NCBI RefSeq assembly: GCF_021018805.1
Contig: NC_086248.1
Span: 57,851,485 to 57,915,484 of the forward strand
Direction: 5' to 3'
DNA from: Prinia subflava
Lineage: Eukaryota > Chordata > Aves > Passeriformes > Cisticolidae
DNA: 64,000 nucleotides
The notes under the pieces are model-generated. The model searched no databases. It saw nothing but the letters and a program-made list of their open reading frames with translations, and was not told the origin of the DNA. Position 1 is the stretch's first letter. Each line of letters starts with the position of its first letter. Of this stretch, positions 23,917 to 37,064 are shown one piece after another. A program made the translations under genes and the position numbers.

Positions 23917-25948
23917 GTCACAGGTATAAACTGGGCAATTATTTTATGGAGGTGCAGTTTTTGTGAAGGAAATAAGTCTTATTGACAGATCTGGCTAAGA
24001 TGATGATCTGATAGATGATTTAGATTCCCAGTAAATTTGCAGATGCCACTTGTGATTTTCCATTGCAGTTACTGGGAACTGATTTTTAATTCTTTGCTGC
24101 TGTTTGAGACAGATGGTTTTATTTGTTTCAATTTTTAAATAAAACTGAGGTGTTTATGTTTTTGAATATGTTTACTGCATCAGCTATGAAGTCATTGAAA
24201 TGGTAACAGTGCTAATGAGCATACTGGAGTACCAAAACCAAAAAAAATATTTTGATAGATTGATCAATAGAGTTTTTTAAGCTCAAAAGCATCTGTTTGA
24301 TTCAAATCATACGATGCACAACTGTGATATCATTAAAACAAATATCCCAAATGAGCCATCCCTCACCCTTCATACCAAAGGGGTGACATCATTTCAGCAT
24401 ATTGTATTGATAGTTTTTGTCATTCAGTACAGAGGTCAGACAAGTAAGCTGGGAAAGCAAGTTGTGTTCCAAAAGGCCACACCAAGTCCCAGCACGAGCT
24501 TTTTATCTTCTTTGAATGTAAGATCATAAGAAATTAACTTTTATTCTGTTTTGGCCATCTGTGTTTACTGTAGCTAAGGTACCTATTGCTTTTCTATTTG
24601 GATTCTATTTACTTAAAAGCAAAACGAGAACAGAAGAGTATATGGGAAAACTCCTAATAAGGCAAATTTGGCAGAAGGAGTCTGTACACTGCCACCCCAC
24701 ACATAGTGGTAGCTTTGGAGGAGACTGCTGATTGTTTGCCAGGCTAATTTTATACTGTGCTTCCTAGTTAAGCATATGGCTCCTACAGCATAAGTCTTAT
24801 TCTTTAGATGTTGTGGAAAACGATGTTTGCATTGAAGTCAGTGATAGTTGAGTGCATACGCTGAAGAAAATAAACACAAACATTGCTTTCATTGTCTCTT
24901 CCTTCCTCTATTATGTGTGGTAAACTTTTGCTATTGTTTTTTTGCTTACAGAGATACCAGGAATACCACTGGAAATTGTGTCTTCCAGTTCCTTCCTTGA
25001 AGGAAGGATAAGGAATCAGTTTTTTATTTTTATGTTTTTAATAGTGGAAGAGAACCAAGTCACAACTCTGAAACTTGTTCTACTATGAAAATAGCCCTGC
25101 TGAGAACATAGCATGGCTTTGTTTTGCTATTCCACAGAAAAACATCAAGAAGCTGATGAGCAAATGGAAAAATAAGTTGAAAAAAAGGGGGGGGTTTCTT
25201 CTAAAAATTTGCACATTTAACACTAGAAACATTTGCGAAAAGTAGATGTCTTCTGTTATGCCCTGAAACAACCTGTTTACTTAACAATACATAACAGTAC
25301 AGCTAAATGCTCCTTGCTTTTATCATAGTAGCAGCAGAATGGATGTGACAGTGCCTGTATTGCTGTTTGCAAAGAAATGTATGCAAATTCAGGCTCATAC
25401 TGCTTGCCAGACACTGTGTAGAGAGAGAAATTAGTTTCCATTTTTATGCAAATTTTCCTGCTTATTGCCCGTAGAGCTCTGCTGTTGTATTTGGAGGTAC
25501 ATGTCAAGCACAGGAGAGGCTTTGCATTATTTCCAGAAATCCTGCTGAGCTATGAGGGGATATGTAAAGCAGTCAGAGAGGCAAATTAATGCTATTTCTT
25601 TCTTCGTTCTCTGTATTTCATCATTGATTGAAGACACAATGTGGTAAAAGAGATTTTGACATCTCTTGTTGAAATAGTGCATTTTTCAGACCACTGCTAT
25701 TCATATAGCTTTGTATGTAAATGTTGTGTCGAGAAGACACAAAAACCCCAGCAGAGCCATCTCAGATTGCACTGTGTGGTACAGACTGCGAGGGAATGAT
25801 GAACTAAAGCTGCTGTGTTCAACACAGAACAAGTCCTTTGCTGTTGGAATATTTTATTTTTGGAAGTGGTAGAAGAGAGACAAGGAAAATAGGATAGAAA
25901 GCGTGGCTTTGAAAAGTCTATCAGAAGGATTTCCTGTTTTTCTTACAG
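23917..25948. other. No supported gene
   Basis: Only short chance frames were found. A seven-A run followed by an eight-G homopolymer lies at about 25,180-25,194. If the blocks on either side are exons, this is an intron of about 2.5 kb. Confidence 0.5.
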
Positions 25949-26540
25949 CTCATCTGTTAGAACACTGTCCTGGGATGAGAGTTCATGTTTCCTCTCCTAC
26001 TGAAGTGATTCTCCTCAGAGATGCCATCCCCTCCCAGTGTTTCAGAGATGACAGTCCTTCTCAGGCTGTGGCAGATTCCTGGGTCCTGCCTACTGGAACT
26101 GCCCCATCAGCAGCACTGAGCAAGTGGGACTTCAACTTCGCCTGCTCCCCTGGGAAGCTGGACTGTCAGGTTCCATGTTGCACATCCTACTTTGAATGGA
26201 ATATAGTCCAAAAATTCAGATAACTCTGCTATGTACACCTGTGGTTTGAGCCCTCTCTTGAAATTTAGAAATACATGTTCAAGTTGTCTCAGGCAGAGGA
26301 AGGAACTAAACTGAGGTTTCCAGTGCATAGGAGACATCCTCAGGTCAGTGGGGAGAAAGAAGTTATGTGCAGTAATATGGTCCCATGATATTCCCTGGCT
26401 ACTCTGCAGCCACATAAGTGTTAAATGGGACACCTGGAATGAGAATCTAGAACATTTTTTTACTAATTCCTTAACCATGTGAAAACAATTATTAAGTGTC
26501 ATACCTCTAGTTTAATAAAACTTGTGGGTATATAATTATC
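25949..26540 (+). other. Candidate terminal exon with polyadenylation signal
   Basis: The acceptor TTTCCTGTTTTTCTTACAG ends at 25,948 and has an almost uninterrupted pyrimidine tract. The frame that is open across it runs about 91 codons to a TAA ending at 26,223, and it is the frame reached from the donor at 23,481. The predicted tail contains several cysteines but no motif I recognise and no membrane segment. The following roughly 290 bases look like a 3' UTR. AATAAA at 26,514-26,519 is followed by a GT-rich stretch (ACTTGTGGGTAT), which fits a cleavage and polyadenylation site near 26,535-26,550. Base composition is GC-richer than the flanks. It may be a terminal coding exon or the last exon of an lncRNA. 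Confidence 0.3.
26514..26519 (+). terminator. Canonical AATAAA polyadenylation signal
   Basis: AATAAA is followed within 10-15 bases by a GT-rich element, about 290 bases after the stop of the candidate terminal exon. AATAAA is common in AT-rich DNA, so its value comes from this placement. Confidence 0.3.
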
Positions 26541-27616
26541 ATGGAGACTTTTAGCCTATGTTCATCTTGGACTGAAATGTTTCTATAGCCCCCAAATATT
26601 TGGGAGTGGGAAATACGATTACGTATGCCTGACTTCCTAAAACAAGACCAAGAACCCTTGCTTCTAGCTCTTTTATTTTTGTTGCTGTAACTCTCTTGTT
26701 ATTTTTAACAAGCCTTGAGCACTTTTGGGATGAGGTGGGCATGGGGAAAGTATTCCTTTGGCTCTACTGTCACAGAATTTTTTAAAAAGCTTCTTTCTTA
26801 TTTTTAGAAGATATTTATGAGTTGCCCATATAGTATGTGAACAGCATCACAAGATGACTATTTCAGTGCAACACAGAATTCCTCAGCTTTATTTGCATCT
26901 TCTTTTTTTGGCAGGTTTCCAACAAATGCATGACACTTAGCTATGTAATTCATGAAATTTATATCCTCACTGTATTTTTGTAGAGCATTTTTTCCTTGTC
27001 TATTATTAGTGAATAAACAAATTTTGCTTTCTCAAATAAGATCTACTACAGTAGAATTCTAAGATAATTTCTATTGATGACAACTCCCCAGGTGATTGGC
27101 AGACTATACTAGAAACCAGTCATCAATACTGTTCCTTTGTTAAAATGTCTTTGGATTTCAATAGAGGTGCTTTATGGAGACTGCTTCAATGGCATCTGGC
27201 ATTTTCAGTTCTAAAAAATTTGTATTCTGGAAGGCCTATAAGATGCATAACATTAATTCTAAATTACATAACACTTATACAATATAATTAAAATGTTACC
27301 TGAGAGCTTATCATTCTGTGCACTATATATTTGTTCTTACAATCTTTCTTAATTAAGAAGTCCATTTAGTAAGTATATTTTTAATCCCTCCACAATTTCA
27401 TATTGTTGTTTTTCTATATTTGTTCTGAATGTAAAAATAGATATAGAAACCATCCACCAGGTGGTTACTTTATATAAATCTAGATTTTTAAAAACGTCTT
27501 GGGGTTTGGCAAAAAGTGTGGTCCACTTCACTCCTTATCATCCTTCTTCTTATTGACAAAATTATCGTGAATTACATTTTCCTAGAATTTCAGATTTTGA
27601 TTTCCCCCTTGCCAGA

Positions 27617-27659
27617 TTTTTTTTTTTTTTTTTTTGTTGTTGTTGTTTTTGTTTTTTTT
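27617..27659. repeat. Poly-T and GTT low-complexity tract
   Basis: Nineteen T residues are followed by GTT repeats and a further T-run. It could be length-polymorphic. No tRNA- or LINE-like body is attached to suggest a retroposon tail. Confidence 0.9.
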
Positions 27660-29592
27660 GTATTGGTGGGTGGGGCTTTTCTTCAGTTGGTTGGTTGCAT
27701 GATTTTCTGGTAGGTTGAACTTTGTGTGATAGAGTAGAGATGGCAGACTGTCCACCATTCCACAGAAACTAGCTCAGCATATGTGGTAGATCTTAGGGTT
27801 CATGTCCTCATTACATGTTCTCTCTTCTGAATTCTTTTCTATTTTTCACTTGAATCTATTTTTCATTAGCTTTTGTCTCATTAATACCATAAAAAGGTCA
27901 AACTGAACTTTCCATCTCATCCAGTTTTTGTTTTGGGTTTTTGTTTGTGTTTTTCTTTGTGAGGTCAAAATTAGGCAAAAAGAATTTGTCTGTCCTTAAC
28001 TGAAAACCTCCTTTTAATATCTACACTAATAGCACTGGGAGGAAAAAATAGGTTGGATAGAGTTTTAATCTTTAAAGTGCATTATCAAGTAAAACAAGCA
28101 CAGTAAAATGTGGAAATAAACAGAAAAGCAAGAAGAGTTTTTGTCAATAGTTTCTGGTAACTGGAAAATTGTCAGAGCCCAGTAAGGCCATAAAGACTTC
28201 ATTGTGTCTTTCAATCAAGTTTTAGAGCCAGATAGTTACAAGGCAAATTCATTCTCAGTATACAACCTCTGGAAAGATCACCATAGCATTCAGTTAATCA
28301 GATGTAACCAAAATGTCAAGAATCCTCATAAAGAAGTCTTTCACTCATTTGGGTTATCATATCAAGCAAATTTTTTTCAGTCTGATAAATATAGGGAATG
28401 AAAGTAATTGACCTATTTATAGTTTCTTCTTATTTTGTAGTGATAGTGCTTGTCATCCCTCCTATACAGCTGCAGAGCTCTTTAGATAGGAAAAACATAG
28501 ACTGAATAATTGGAATTGCTACTAAAAAGGAGAAACACAAAAGGGTTGGATTCAAAACAAGATCCAAACCCAGCTCTGGTGCCCCACACTCTCTGTGTAA
28601 TATGTTACCATTACTTCTTTTAAATGCAATGTAGAAACCCATTTAAGCTCAGATGTTGTCACTGGAAACTCCTAAAAACACCAGTGTTAGCAGTCCCATG
28701 CTGGTTGAGCATCCTATTAGTCTGTCTCAGACAATGGCCAGCACCAACAGCTCAGGGGAAAGAGCTTAAGAAACACAACAATGATTCGTTCCTCTTTCCT
28801 TTCTTCTAGTGATCAGTGCTGCAGGCATTTCCTCCTCTTGATATCACATTAGGGCCATTGTTTAGTTATCCTCAATGGACCTTTCTCCAATTGACTTGCC
28901 TGATCCCATTTTGAACCTGCTAATATTTTTCACATTCAAACTTAATTTAGCAGTGAGTCATACAGCTCAATATCTTGTTGTGTGGAAAACTGTTCCCTTT
29001 GGTTTTAACTGTTTTAAAACCTGTCATTGGATAAATTATTTTGTTTATATGGCAAGGAATAACAAACAATTGTTCCTTATTCATATTCTCTGTCCTAGTT
29101 ATGATTTTATAAACCTCCTCTCCCCACACACACAAGCCATCTTGATGAGCCATACTTGCAGCCACCCTTGTCCCCCATTCAGAGTACTTCAAGTCCTACT
29201 TTATCCTTTCAGAGGGAGCATCATCAGAGTTATAGCCACACACTTGCCAGATGTGATAAATGTGTAACAATGGAAGCACTCCAGGACATAAAATAATAGG
29301 ATTTGTGGTTTGTCTATAGATTTAATGAGTAACTGGTTTGGGAGTTTGGTTGGTTTTATCTTGAATAGAAGAGTGCTTTTTGCATCTCTCTTTCTAAACG
29401 AGTTCAAGCCGCTTTACATTTGGACTAAGCAAGCTAGATCTTGCTCCAGAATAAGAATGTTCACTCATAGAGGCAATCTGAAGCAGCTAACCATTTAAAA
29501 TTTTCTCCCTATTCTGTTATACATCAATTTGTATCCATCAACAAACCCTCAGTCTCAGAACTTTCTGCATTTCTTTCACAGGAGCACTGTGT

Positions 29593-29646
29593 GCATTAAT
29601 TAATGCAGACTGTTGGTTGAAACTAATTAGTGACAAATTTTAATTA
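29593..29646. promoter_or_regulatory. Palindromic TAATTA cluster (homeodomain-type sites)
   Basis: A perfect 14-bp palindrome, GCATTAATTAATGC (29,593-29,606), is followed by a perfect 10-bp palindrome, ACTAATTAGT (29,622-29,631), and a further TAATTA (29,641-29,646). TAATTA is the core bound by many homeodomain proteins, and palindromic spacing suits dimers of paired-class factors. AT-rich DNA gives such cores by chance, but two perfect palindromes within 40 bp is unusual. A regulatory role is inference. Confidence 0.25.
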
Positions 29647-32600
29647 CCTTCAACACTAGTTGACTCTTATCCACACATGTGCAAACTATAATTTCCCATT
29701 CCTTTGGGATACATTTCTCATATGGGCCACACATGTTTCGTAAATTGAAATGTGTTGGAGGTTCTCCTTATTCTGGGAAATTTGTGTGGTCTGCAAACCA
29801 CAGACACAAGCAAGAGTTCAAAAGGCTTCAGCAGAATACAGTCTGCTCTAGCACAGTAGATACACAGGTCAATAAACATCCAAGCAGTGCACCTAAGTTG
29901 ATACTAAATACTGTGTGTGCTATTTAGACAGAGCTGAGAGATGAATTGCCTTCCAGTCTCACTCTGTTGAAGCAGGAATATTGCCCAGAGTTTTAACTCA
30001 GAAGAAGACAACTATTGTCCATTCAGTCCTGCATGAATCTGTAATGAAACAGCTAAATGGCAAATCCCACAGGTATTCCTAGCAATCGATATTTATGAGA
30101 AAACCCTATATCGTTGGAACCAAAATTGTCATTGAAACAAAACTTTTTCTTAAGCCCAACATCTAGTATGTATTTTAAGTTCATTTGAATGGGTTTTTTC
30201 CACAGCTTGATGGAGTTGACTTTTAACCAGTAACAGTTAAAGACTCTACAAGATACTGGAGCTCTTACTAGGTTCAAGGCATTGAGAAAACAAGAGAGAT
30301 CTATGTGACAGTGAGCCAGGACAGCCTCAAGGGACCTGGATTGAGTTGTGATATTGCTGATGACCTGTATTATAGACATGGTAATTTTTCACTTCTGATT
30401 TTATCTGGTTTTCTCAGCTGTAATATATTTGGATAAGACAATTTTTGCTACATATTTGTAGTCAAACACATTGCAGTCCTTCTCTCATGGATGTCTGCTA
30501 GTCAGATTCCCTGCTGCAAACCTAATAACACAGGAATTTCCTAAACTTTCCTGCAGAATATCTTTACACACTTTGTAATTTCATGAAATTATTAGGAATT
30601 AGTTAGCTGAAGTCAGGAGTAAGTGTCATTTTTAGCAGAGGAGGTGAGTCCTTACTCTTTGAATCTTGTGTTGTTTCTTACCAAGCACAGCTGCTCAACC
30701 GAGTGACTCACAGATTCCAAGAGACAAGAGTCTTGTTCTTGCCCATGCACGTGCCACCCTGTCCATTCCTATTGATTCATTTCCAGGGTGAGGGCAGTCT
30801 TAGTGACCGGCCCAGCAGGATAAATTACTCAGCAAAATAGCTGGGCAGTCTTCCACTAGGTTAGGGTAGCATCCACAAGAGTCCAGATGTCAAGTGTGTA
30901 GTGTAGGAGCAGGGCAGGGGAGAAGAGAGGCCAGGTGAGGGTCACACTTCCTCTTTGTTGGCCACCATAGGACACCAGGTTTGCTCAGTCATCCAAGGAG
31001 CCACAGCTTGATAAACTATTAAATTGTCTCCAGTTGTGTATTAGAGGCCTAGAAGATTCTAAAACTCTAGGCTGGCCCAATTTCTTTATGAATTCATGCA
31101 GTATGATCTTACTTCTTTTACCAGAGGCTGTAATTCAAATGCTGTGTCCCCAATATATCTTTGTTAACAATGACACAGATTAGTAAACATATTTCACTGT
31201 TGGAGTGATGACTGTCTTCCGTAGGGAGGGAGCAGTTTGTTTTGTCATTCTAGGAAACTGTTTTCATTTCATCAACAGACTTTGTTTTGCATAGCTGCAT
31301 AACATGAGACAAAGTTGAATAATGGTCCAGTTTAAGGTTACTACTGAGGATTTAAACTTTTCAGCTACAGGGGAAGAAGTCTTACAGTTTTTTTCATCAC
31401 AATCTCTGTCGAAAATATTTGAATCTGCCTAGAAATAATTACTGTTTCCTAACCCAGTAAGATCTTCCAACAAATACAAAGAGCTGCCTGGAGTTCTGAC
31501 ACCATGCAGATCTGTTTTGTTATTTGTTTATCTTGGTAAACCAGGAGTTTTGTTACAATAGGATGCATATTTTGGCTTTTGAAATGCAGCAAGGAGCACA
31601 GGAAATTATATGTGCTGACAAATGGATTCTGAATTTTTTTTAGGAGGAAACAATTTCAGAGCCTCCACTAGGAAAACTCCACCCATCTTGTTATATGGTG
31701 TTTTAGCCACTAGCTGTGTAATGACTTACGTGTTATGAAGGACATGTATGTTTCCTCCCAGAATAGATTCTTACACTCAACTCTGCTTGTACACAAAATT
31801 TCATGGATTTCACTAAATAAAAACCACTTTAGTAAATGTTTCAGAAAAAATGCTCTGCTGTAATCACTGTCAAGTTCTGAGTTCTTTCTCCCACTCTTCT
31901 AAAAAACTCTTCTCCCACTACGCGACTGAAATAGTGCTATTAACTGAAGCTTCAAAGCAATGATGATAATTTTCATAATATACAGCATGTGGGTCTCTCC
32001 CTGTAGCATCTTGTAATAAGGAGCGGGTCCTTCTCAAACAGGCTTAACATATGTTCTTGCTGTCTGTTTTTCTTGTAATTGAAAGAAGAAGGACAAGGCA
32101 CAGTGGAACAGAAGATTTGCTCTTGTGGGTGAGGGACGGTCAGGAAGGTCGGTGTCTCAGGGCTGGGATTTCCCATCCATGCTGCATACTCTTGGCTGGG
32201 CCACTGACCATTGTTTCAAGTGATATGCTGTGCTGGCTCCCACACAAGGTGATTTTTTTCTATGTCACATTTACAGAACAAGCTCTTCTCACAATATCTG
32301 GGATGCTGGCTCATTGTGGCTTCTGTGAATGTGGAGGGCATTCCTGCCAGATTCCAGGACCAAGACATTTGAAGGCCCCTCATTGACTGAAAATGGGACT
32401 GAACCTTTCTTGAAGGTACATGAATGGTGAATCTGAGAGTAAAATTTACTTTCCACTGGGGAAAAAAACCCCAGTGCTGTCTTGGCTTTCTGCATGGGCT
32501 TTTTGTTGGGGCAATGTATATTGAAGACATTTTTGTCATTATACAGTAAAAGTATGGAATGATAGTGTCTGACATGGAGCTGTTGTTCCTTCAAGCTTTC

Positions 32601-32923
32601 CTTATTCTGGAGTTCCTGATTTATTAAGGAAGCTGTACCAATTAGGACACCCCTTCTAACGTTAGACTGCGAAAAAGAAAGAAAGAGGAATGCATCAAGT
32701 GTTTTGGGACTGAGCCTTCTAGGGAAGAAGTGTTAACTTCATTAATCAATCTTCTTCTATTACAGCATTGACTTTGTCTCTTTGACTTTGGTATATTCTT
32801 TCCTATACTCCAGGGAGGGAAACCTGTATGACAGAAATGAAGAAAACAATAGAATAATGGAGAACAGTCTAAAACTTTTGGCTTTAAAACATCATGGCCT
32901 ATTTAATCTCCCCTTTAACTATT

Positions 32924-32940
32924 TCTCTCTCTCTCTCTCC
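32924..32940. repeat. CT microsatellite
   Basis: Alternating CT runs for about 17 bases before TCACATGTCAG. It is a simple repeat. Confidence 0.85.
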
Positions 32941-33198
32941 TCACATGTCAGATAAACTCTCAGGGTCACATATGCACATATGTCATCTGGTTTTGGGGAG
33001 TTAATCTCCTAGGACAAGGAAGTCAAATATATAAACTATAATGCACTGATCAATATAAGGGTTGACTGGTGAAGTTCGATTAATTAATGAAAATTATTAA
33101 AACTAAAATAACTCTCTTTATTGTAAGAATGACACTTCCATGGAACATAGACCTCTCCTTATATAAAGGTGGGGTTGCTTCTTGTTTCCTACTTCCAG

Positions 33199-33272
33199 AT
33201 TTCCTTTTTAACCATGGCAGGAAGACTGGGATTGTGACAAGAGGAAGAGGAAACACAGAACAGTTAGTAGCA
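33199..33272 (+). other. Candidate exon, weaker
   Basis: A pyrimidine tract ending CCTACTTCCAG (33,198) and a GTAAGT donor (33,273, preceded by GCA rather than CAG) bound a 74-bp block. One frame is open (starting at the third base). It lies beyond the candidate polyadenylation site at 26.5 kb, so it would belong to another transcript or be spurious. No protein was recognised. Confidence 0.15.
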
Positions 33273-36200
33273 GTAAGTTTTCTCATGTTTAGAAATATCC
33301 TCTGTGTGCAAAAACAATTGTCAGCAGCTCTCAGCAATTTCAGTGATGGGTTTTGTTTTCTCAGACCTGGCCACCCCCTGTTCATCAGTCTTTTCACATG
33401 CATCAGTCATGAGTCTGAGTCTCTCAGCATACCCATGCTGAGCTGTCGTTAATCAGTCTTCACTTCGGAAACTGCTTATGAGTCTGGTTATGGCACAGCT
33501 TAGGCAGCAGAGACCAGCTCTATTGCAGCTTATTATAAGTACAGTAAAGCTTTTCACTGTCCTGTGTAAGAGGAAAGATAGAAATGTACAGTCTTCCAGA
33601 CCACTGGCAGAACCAATGGCAAGTTGCTGTCAGCCATTCCAGAGAAATAAGTAAAAGAGGGTCAGGTCTGATGTACACTCACTAGGAGTGGTGTGTATAC
33701 TCTTACCTGATGTCTGAAGTCAGATGCAACTTTTTAATTATTTTCATGCCTTATAACATAACATATAAACTACTATGCAACCTCACCAGTGGGGAACAGC
33801 ATAGTTCTGGCATGAAAACACACAGCTAAGATTTGAGTGCTCAGATTCCAGCCTCATTACACCATGACATTCTAAGTTACAATTTTCTGTCATTAAACCT
33901 CTTCTATGGGTGGTGAAAGCTGAACAGCAGTGAAGACTCAAACCATTGTGTTACACAGTGAACCATGCTACGCCAGGATAAAGTCAAACAATGGAATAGT
34001 AAACACATCCAAATCCCATCTGTGCTACAGTGTCCACCAGTAGGACTGCAACTGCACCCTGGGATCCTGAATTGCAAGTCCTTTTATTTGAGGGCAAGGG
34101 ACACACGTCCCAAAGAATAGTATAATTTTATCCCTTAGTTTATTGTATCAGTCCAAAATGCTGTAGTGAGTGTCTAGATCAGTTATGCTTTTTCATAGCT
34201 GCCATGTTTTATAGGATAGTGCTAAAAATCTAATACTTTGGTTTATTGCATTCAGAATCAGAATGACCTACACCCTTCTCAATTTGGGTGCATAAATGTA
34301 ACTGTAGATGTCTGTTTATATTTTCTACGTTTCTTTGCAGAAGAATGGTTCTACTCTGCACAGTTCTGTCCTGCATGAGGAACCATCAATGGTTAACATT
34401 ATGGTTATTAAATATGAAAATGGAAGAAAACAACAGCTTCTTTCACACTCAAATGTAAAGTAGAGGTGAAAGGAAAGGTTTAGTTGCAGTAACCTTTGCT
34501 ATTTGTACTAATGGGGGTAAGGTACTTGAGTGCACCTGCTTTCCTGCTTTTGCTTTCAAAGAGAGTGCCTCATCCTGTCTCCCTTTGGTGCTGGGGACTG
34601 GGTGGAAGGTTTGCTCTGTCTGCAGGGAATCTGTCTGCTTTCCCCTGAAATCAAAAGGCTGATGTACCACCCAGGCCCTGATGAGAACTGACTTCCTTCA
34701 GGCAGGTGTGGATGGAGTTCCTGAGTGTCAGGTGGGAGAGAGGGGAGAAAGGTTTTACCCAACCCAACCTAACCTGGTCTGTTACAAAGTTTTAGGCATG
34801 CTCTAACTTTGATTAATGAACTGTTCTGCCCCAAATATTTCTTGGATGTCTACATTACCATTTTCAATTGTGCTAACTCAAACAAACCAGCAATCAATTA
34901 ACTAGAATTACAAAACTCTAGGCTAAACAAAGCCATCGTGAAGAAACTGGCTTTCAGCCCAGTATCTGCTGATGATGGGATATGAAACAGCCTATTGATT
35001 CTGCAGCTCTCAAATTCTTGTACAAAAGTAAAAACAATGCAACTTGCCCTTTCAATAGGGAGAGAAAAAAAAGTCCATTTTATTCAGTACCTCCACTTAG
35101 AAAAGGCAAACTACATTATGGAGCCAATTTTTAGAAGGTTGTACAGAAAGAAGTACTTCCAGCACATTAAGAAAACTTCAGCTGATAGTTATACAAACTC
35201 TAGAAAAAAGGCAAGAACATGAAATTTTAAATTAGATTTATATGTCCACCTGTCAAAAATGCTGTGCAAACTTTTTGAGGTATTTTTATCTTTCATCAAG
35301 AATGCAATTTGAGAAGACAAAACAGCTCTTTCAAGTTTTTGTGCTGGTGACTGTAAGTTTATTGCTAATACTATGATATTTAGTGCTTTTCATCTGGCTT
35401 CAGATGACAGAATGCTAAAATGTATGAAGATCTCAGCTTCTAGCATTCATGCTTTGGGGAAAAATCTTGGAAATTTGAAACTAACACACACAAATAACTT
35501 AAATAAGAGGACAAGCAACAACAACTGAAAGCACCACTTTCCTAAAACTCTTCTTTTTAATTAATTCTCTGCTCTGGAGGAGCCGTTTCATGGTTTTTCA
35601 ATATGTGAGGGTTGCCAATACAAAAAGCAGGCAGTAATTGTAAAAGCAATAACCAGTCCAGCTGCATTCCCTGTGCAGAAACTGAGAGGGACAACAAGCC
35701 ATAAATAGTGGTGTCACTGCCACTCTTTGCCTCAGTTAAGGAGTATTATTATTCTAAACACAAAACAAACTATTGCTTGGGCTCCAACTGAAAGTTTCAA
35801 AGCCTCATAAATCTGCCAGGTCAAAGCCAATTTTCACTGGAATTTTGGAAGGGAATTTCTTGAGAGAAATATCCAGTGCTAATTTAATTTCCTTTTTCTA
35901 CTTGTTTTAACAGCCTTGTCCAAACCCAAAGTGTTCTTCAAATGGAAGAATACAAATTTTCCTCCGATTCACCTCATTCTGTGTATGCCTATAGCTCAGC
36001 ACTAGTCTACTGCAGCAAACACGAGCACAACATCTACAATGAGTGTATATTTTCCTTCAGCCTGAAGCTGCTGAGAACTGTCTTTAGGCAGAGATTGATG
36101 TGATGAGTGCATGTTAATTACTGATGGGCTTTAGGTAGAATATTGCTGTCTAAGCTGCTGTCTCCAAGGTCCTAGTCAAGGCAGGTGCTTTGCCCTCAGT

Positions 36201-37023
36201 GTAAACCTTTTTTAGATTTGCTCAGTAAAAGGTTTGGAAACTGCTGCCAGTGAGGAGAGTTGCTGGCTCCAAAACACGAAGAGGAAGGTTTTGATTACTT
36301 TTTTTAATAAAAAGGAAAAATCCTTCCATGAGAGCTCAGCAGACATCTGGGGGAATTTTCAGAAAAGTCTACTCTAAAGGAAGGATGTTTGTCTGTGCTT
36401 GCTCTCCAACTGCCCTTCCAAGAACAATTTTTTTCCACAACTTTTTCTGCTTTGGAGTATCTCCCCAGGTGAAGAGGCCAGCCTTCCCAGCCTTGATGAA
36501 AGGGAGAGGGGGCAGGTCAGAAATGATGGCATTTTCCCTCTCTTTTCTTAAGATATTTCTTTTCTATCACTACCTTCCTGCTATAACACTTAATGGTCTT
36601 CATGCATTGTATTCTACACAGAAAACCTGCTTGCAACACAATGTTTTCTACACTCAGTACTTTATAATATACAGCATTACATGTTTGCTAATATGCAAAA
36701 TAAACAAGATGAGCAATCTAAGATAAAATCTGAGGTCTCTTTCTTTCTAGGGGTGTTTATTCCATTTTCATGGTTATGAAATTATATTCTTCTATGCAAA
36801 AAAAATTGGCTCTGAGTGTCAATGAATGCAGTGATAGAAAAGACATGATTAGTCAAAGATTCCCACAAAGAACTTAAAAAATGAGAAAAGTGGCAAAAGA
36901 GTAGCTTGTAGAGTGAGAGAGATTAATCAGGATATTTGGTATTGTGAGAAAATTATCTTTTTTTCCCCAATTGCTAAATCTTTTGACCCAGACAGGAGCA
37001 AATGATTTTGACAAACATTTGGC

Positions 37024-37064
37024 TTTTTTATTTCTTTTTTTGTTGTTGTTATTGTTGTTTTTTG
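37024..37064. repeat. T-rich and GTT low-complexity tract
   Basis: T-runs alternate with TGTTGTTGTT and ATTGTTGTTT. It resembles the 27.6 kb tract and is simple-sequence DNA. Confidence 0.85.

Larger units (their letters stand above)
26541..33198. other. No supported gene
   Basis: This is AT-rich DNA without recognisable exons or interspersed repeats. It includes a T/GTT low-complexity tract at 27,617-27,659, a palindromic homeodomain-type motif cluster at 29,593-29,646 and a CT microsatellite at 32,924-32,940. Open frames on both strands are under about 130 codons and lack features. Confidence 0.5.

Noticed and set aside
34752..34776. CCCAACCCAACCTAACC as telomere-like repeat
   Set aside because: The unit is not TTAGGG/CCCTAA and is short and degenerate.
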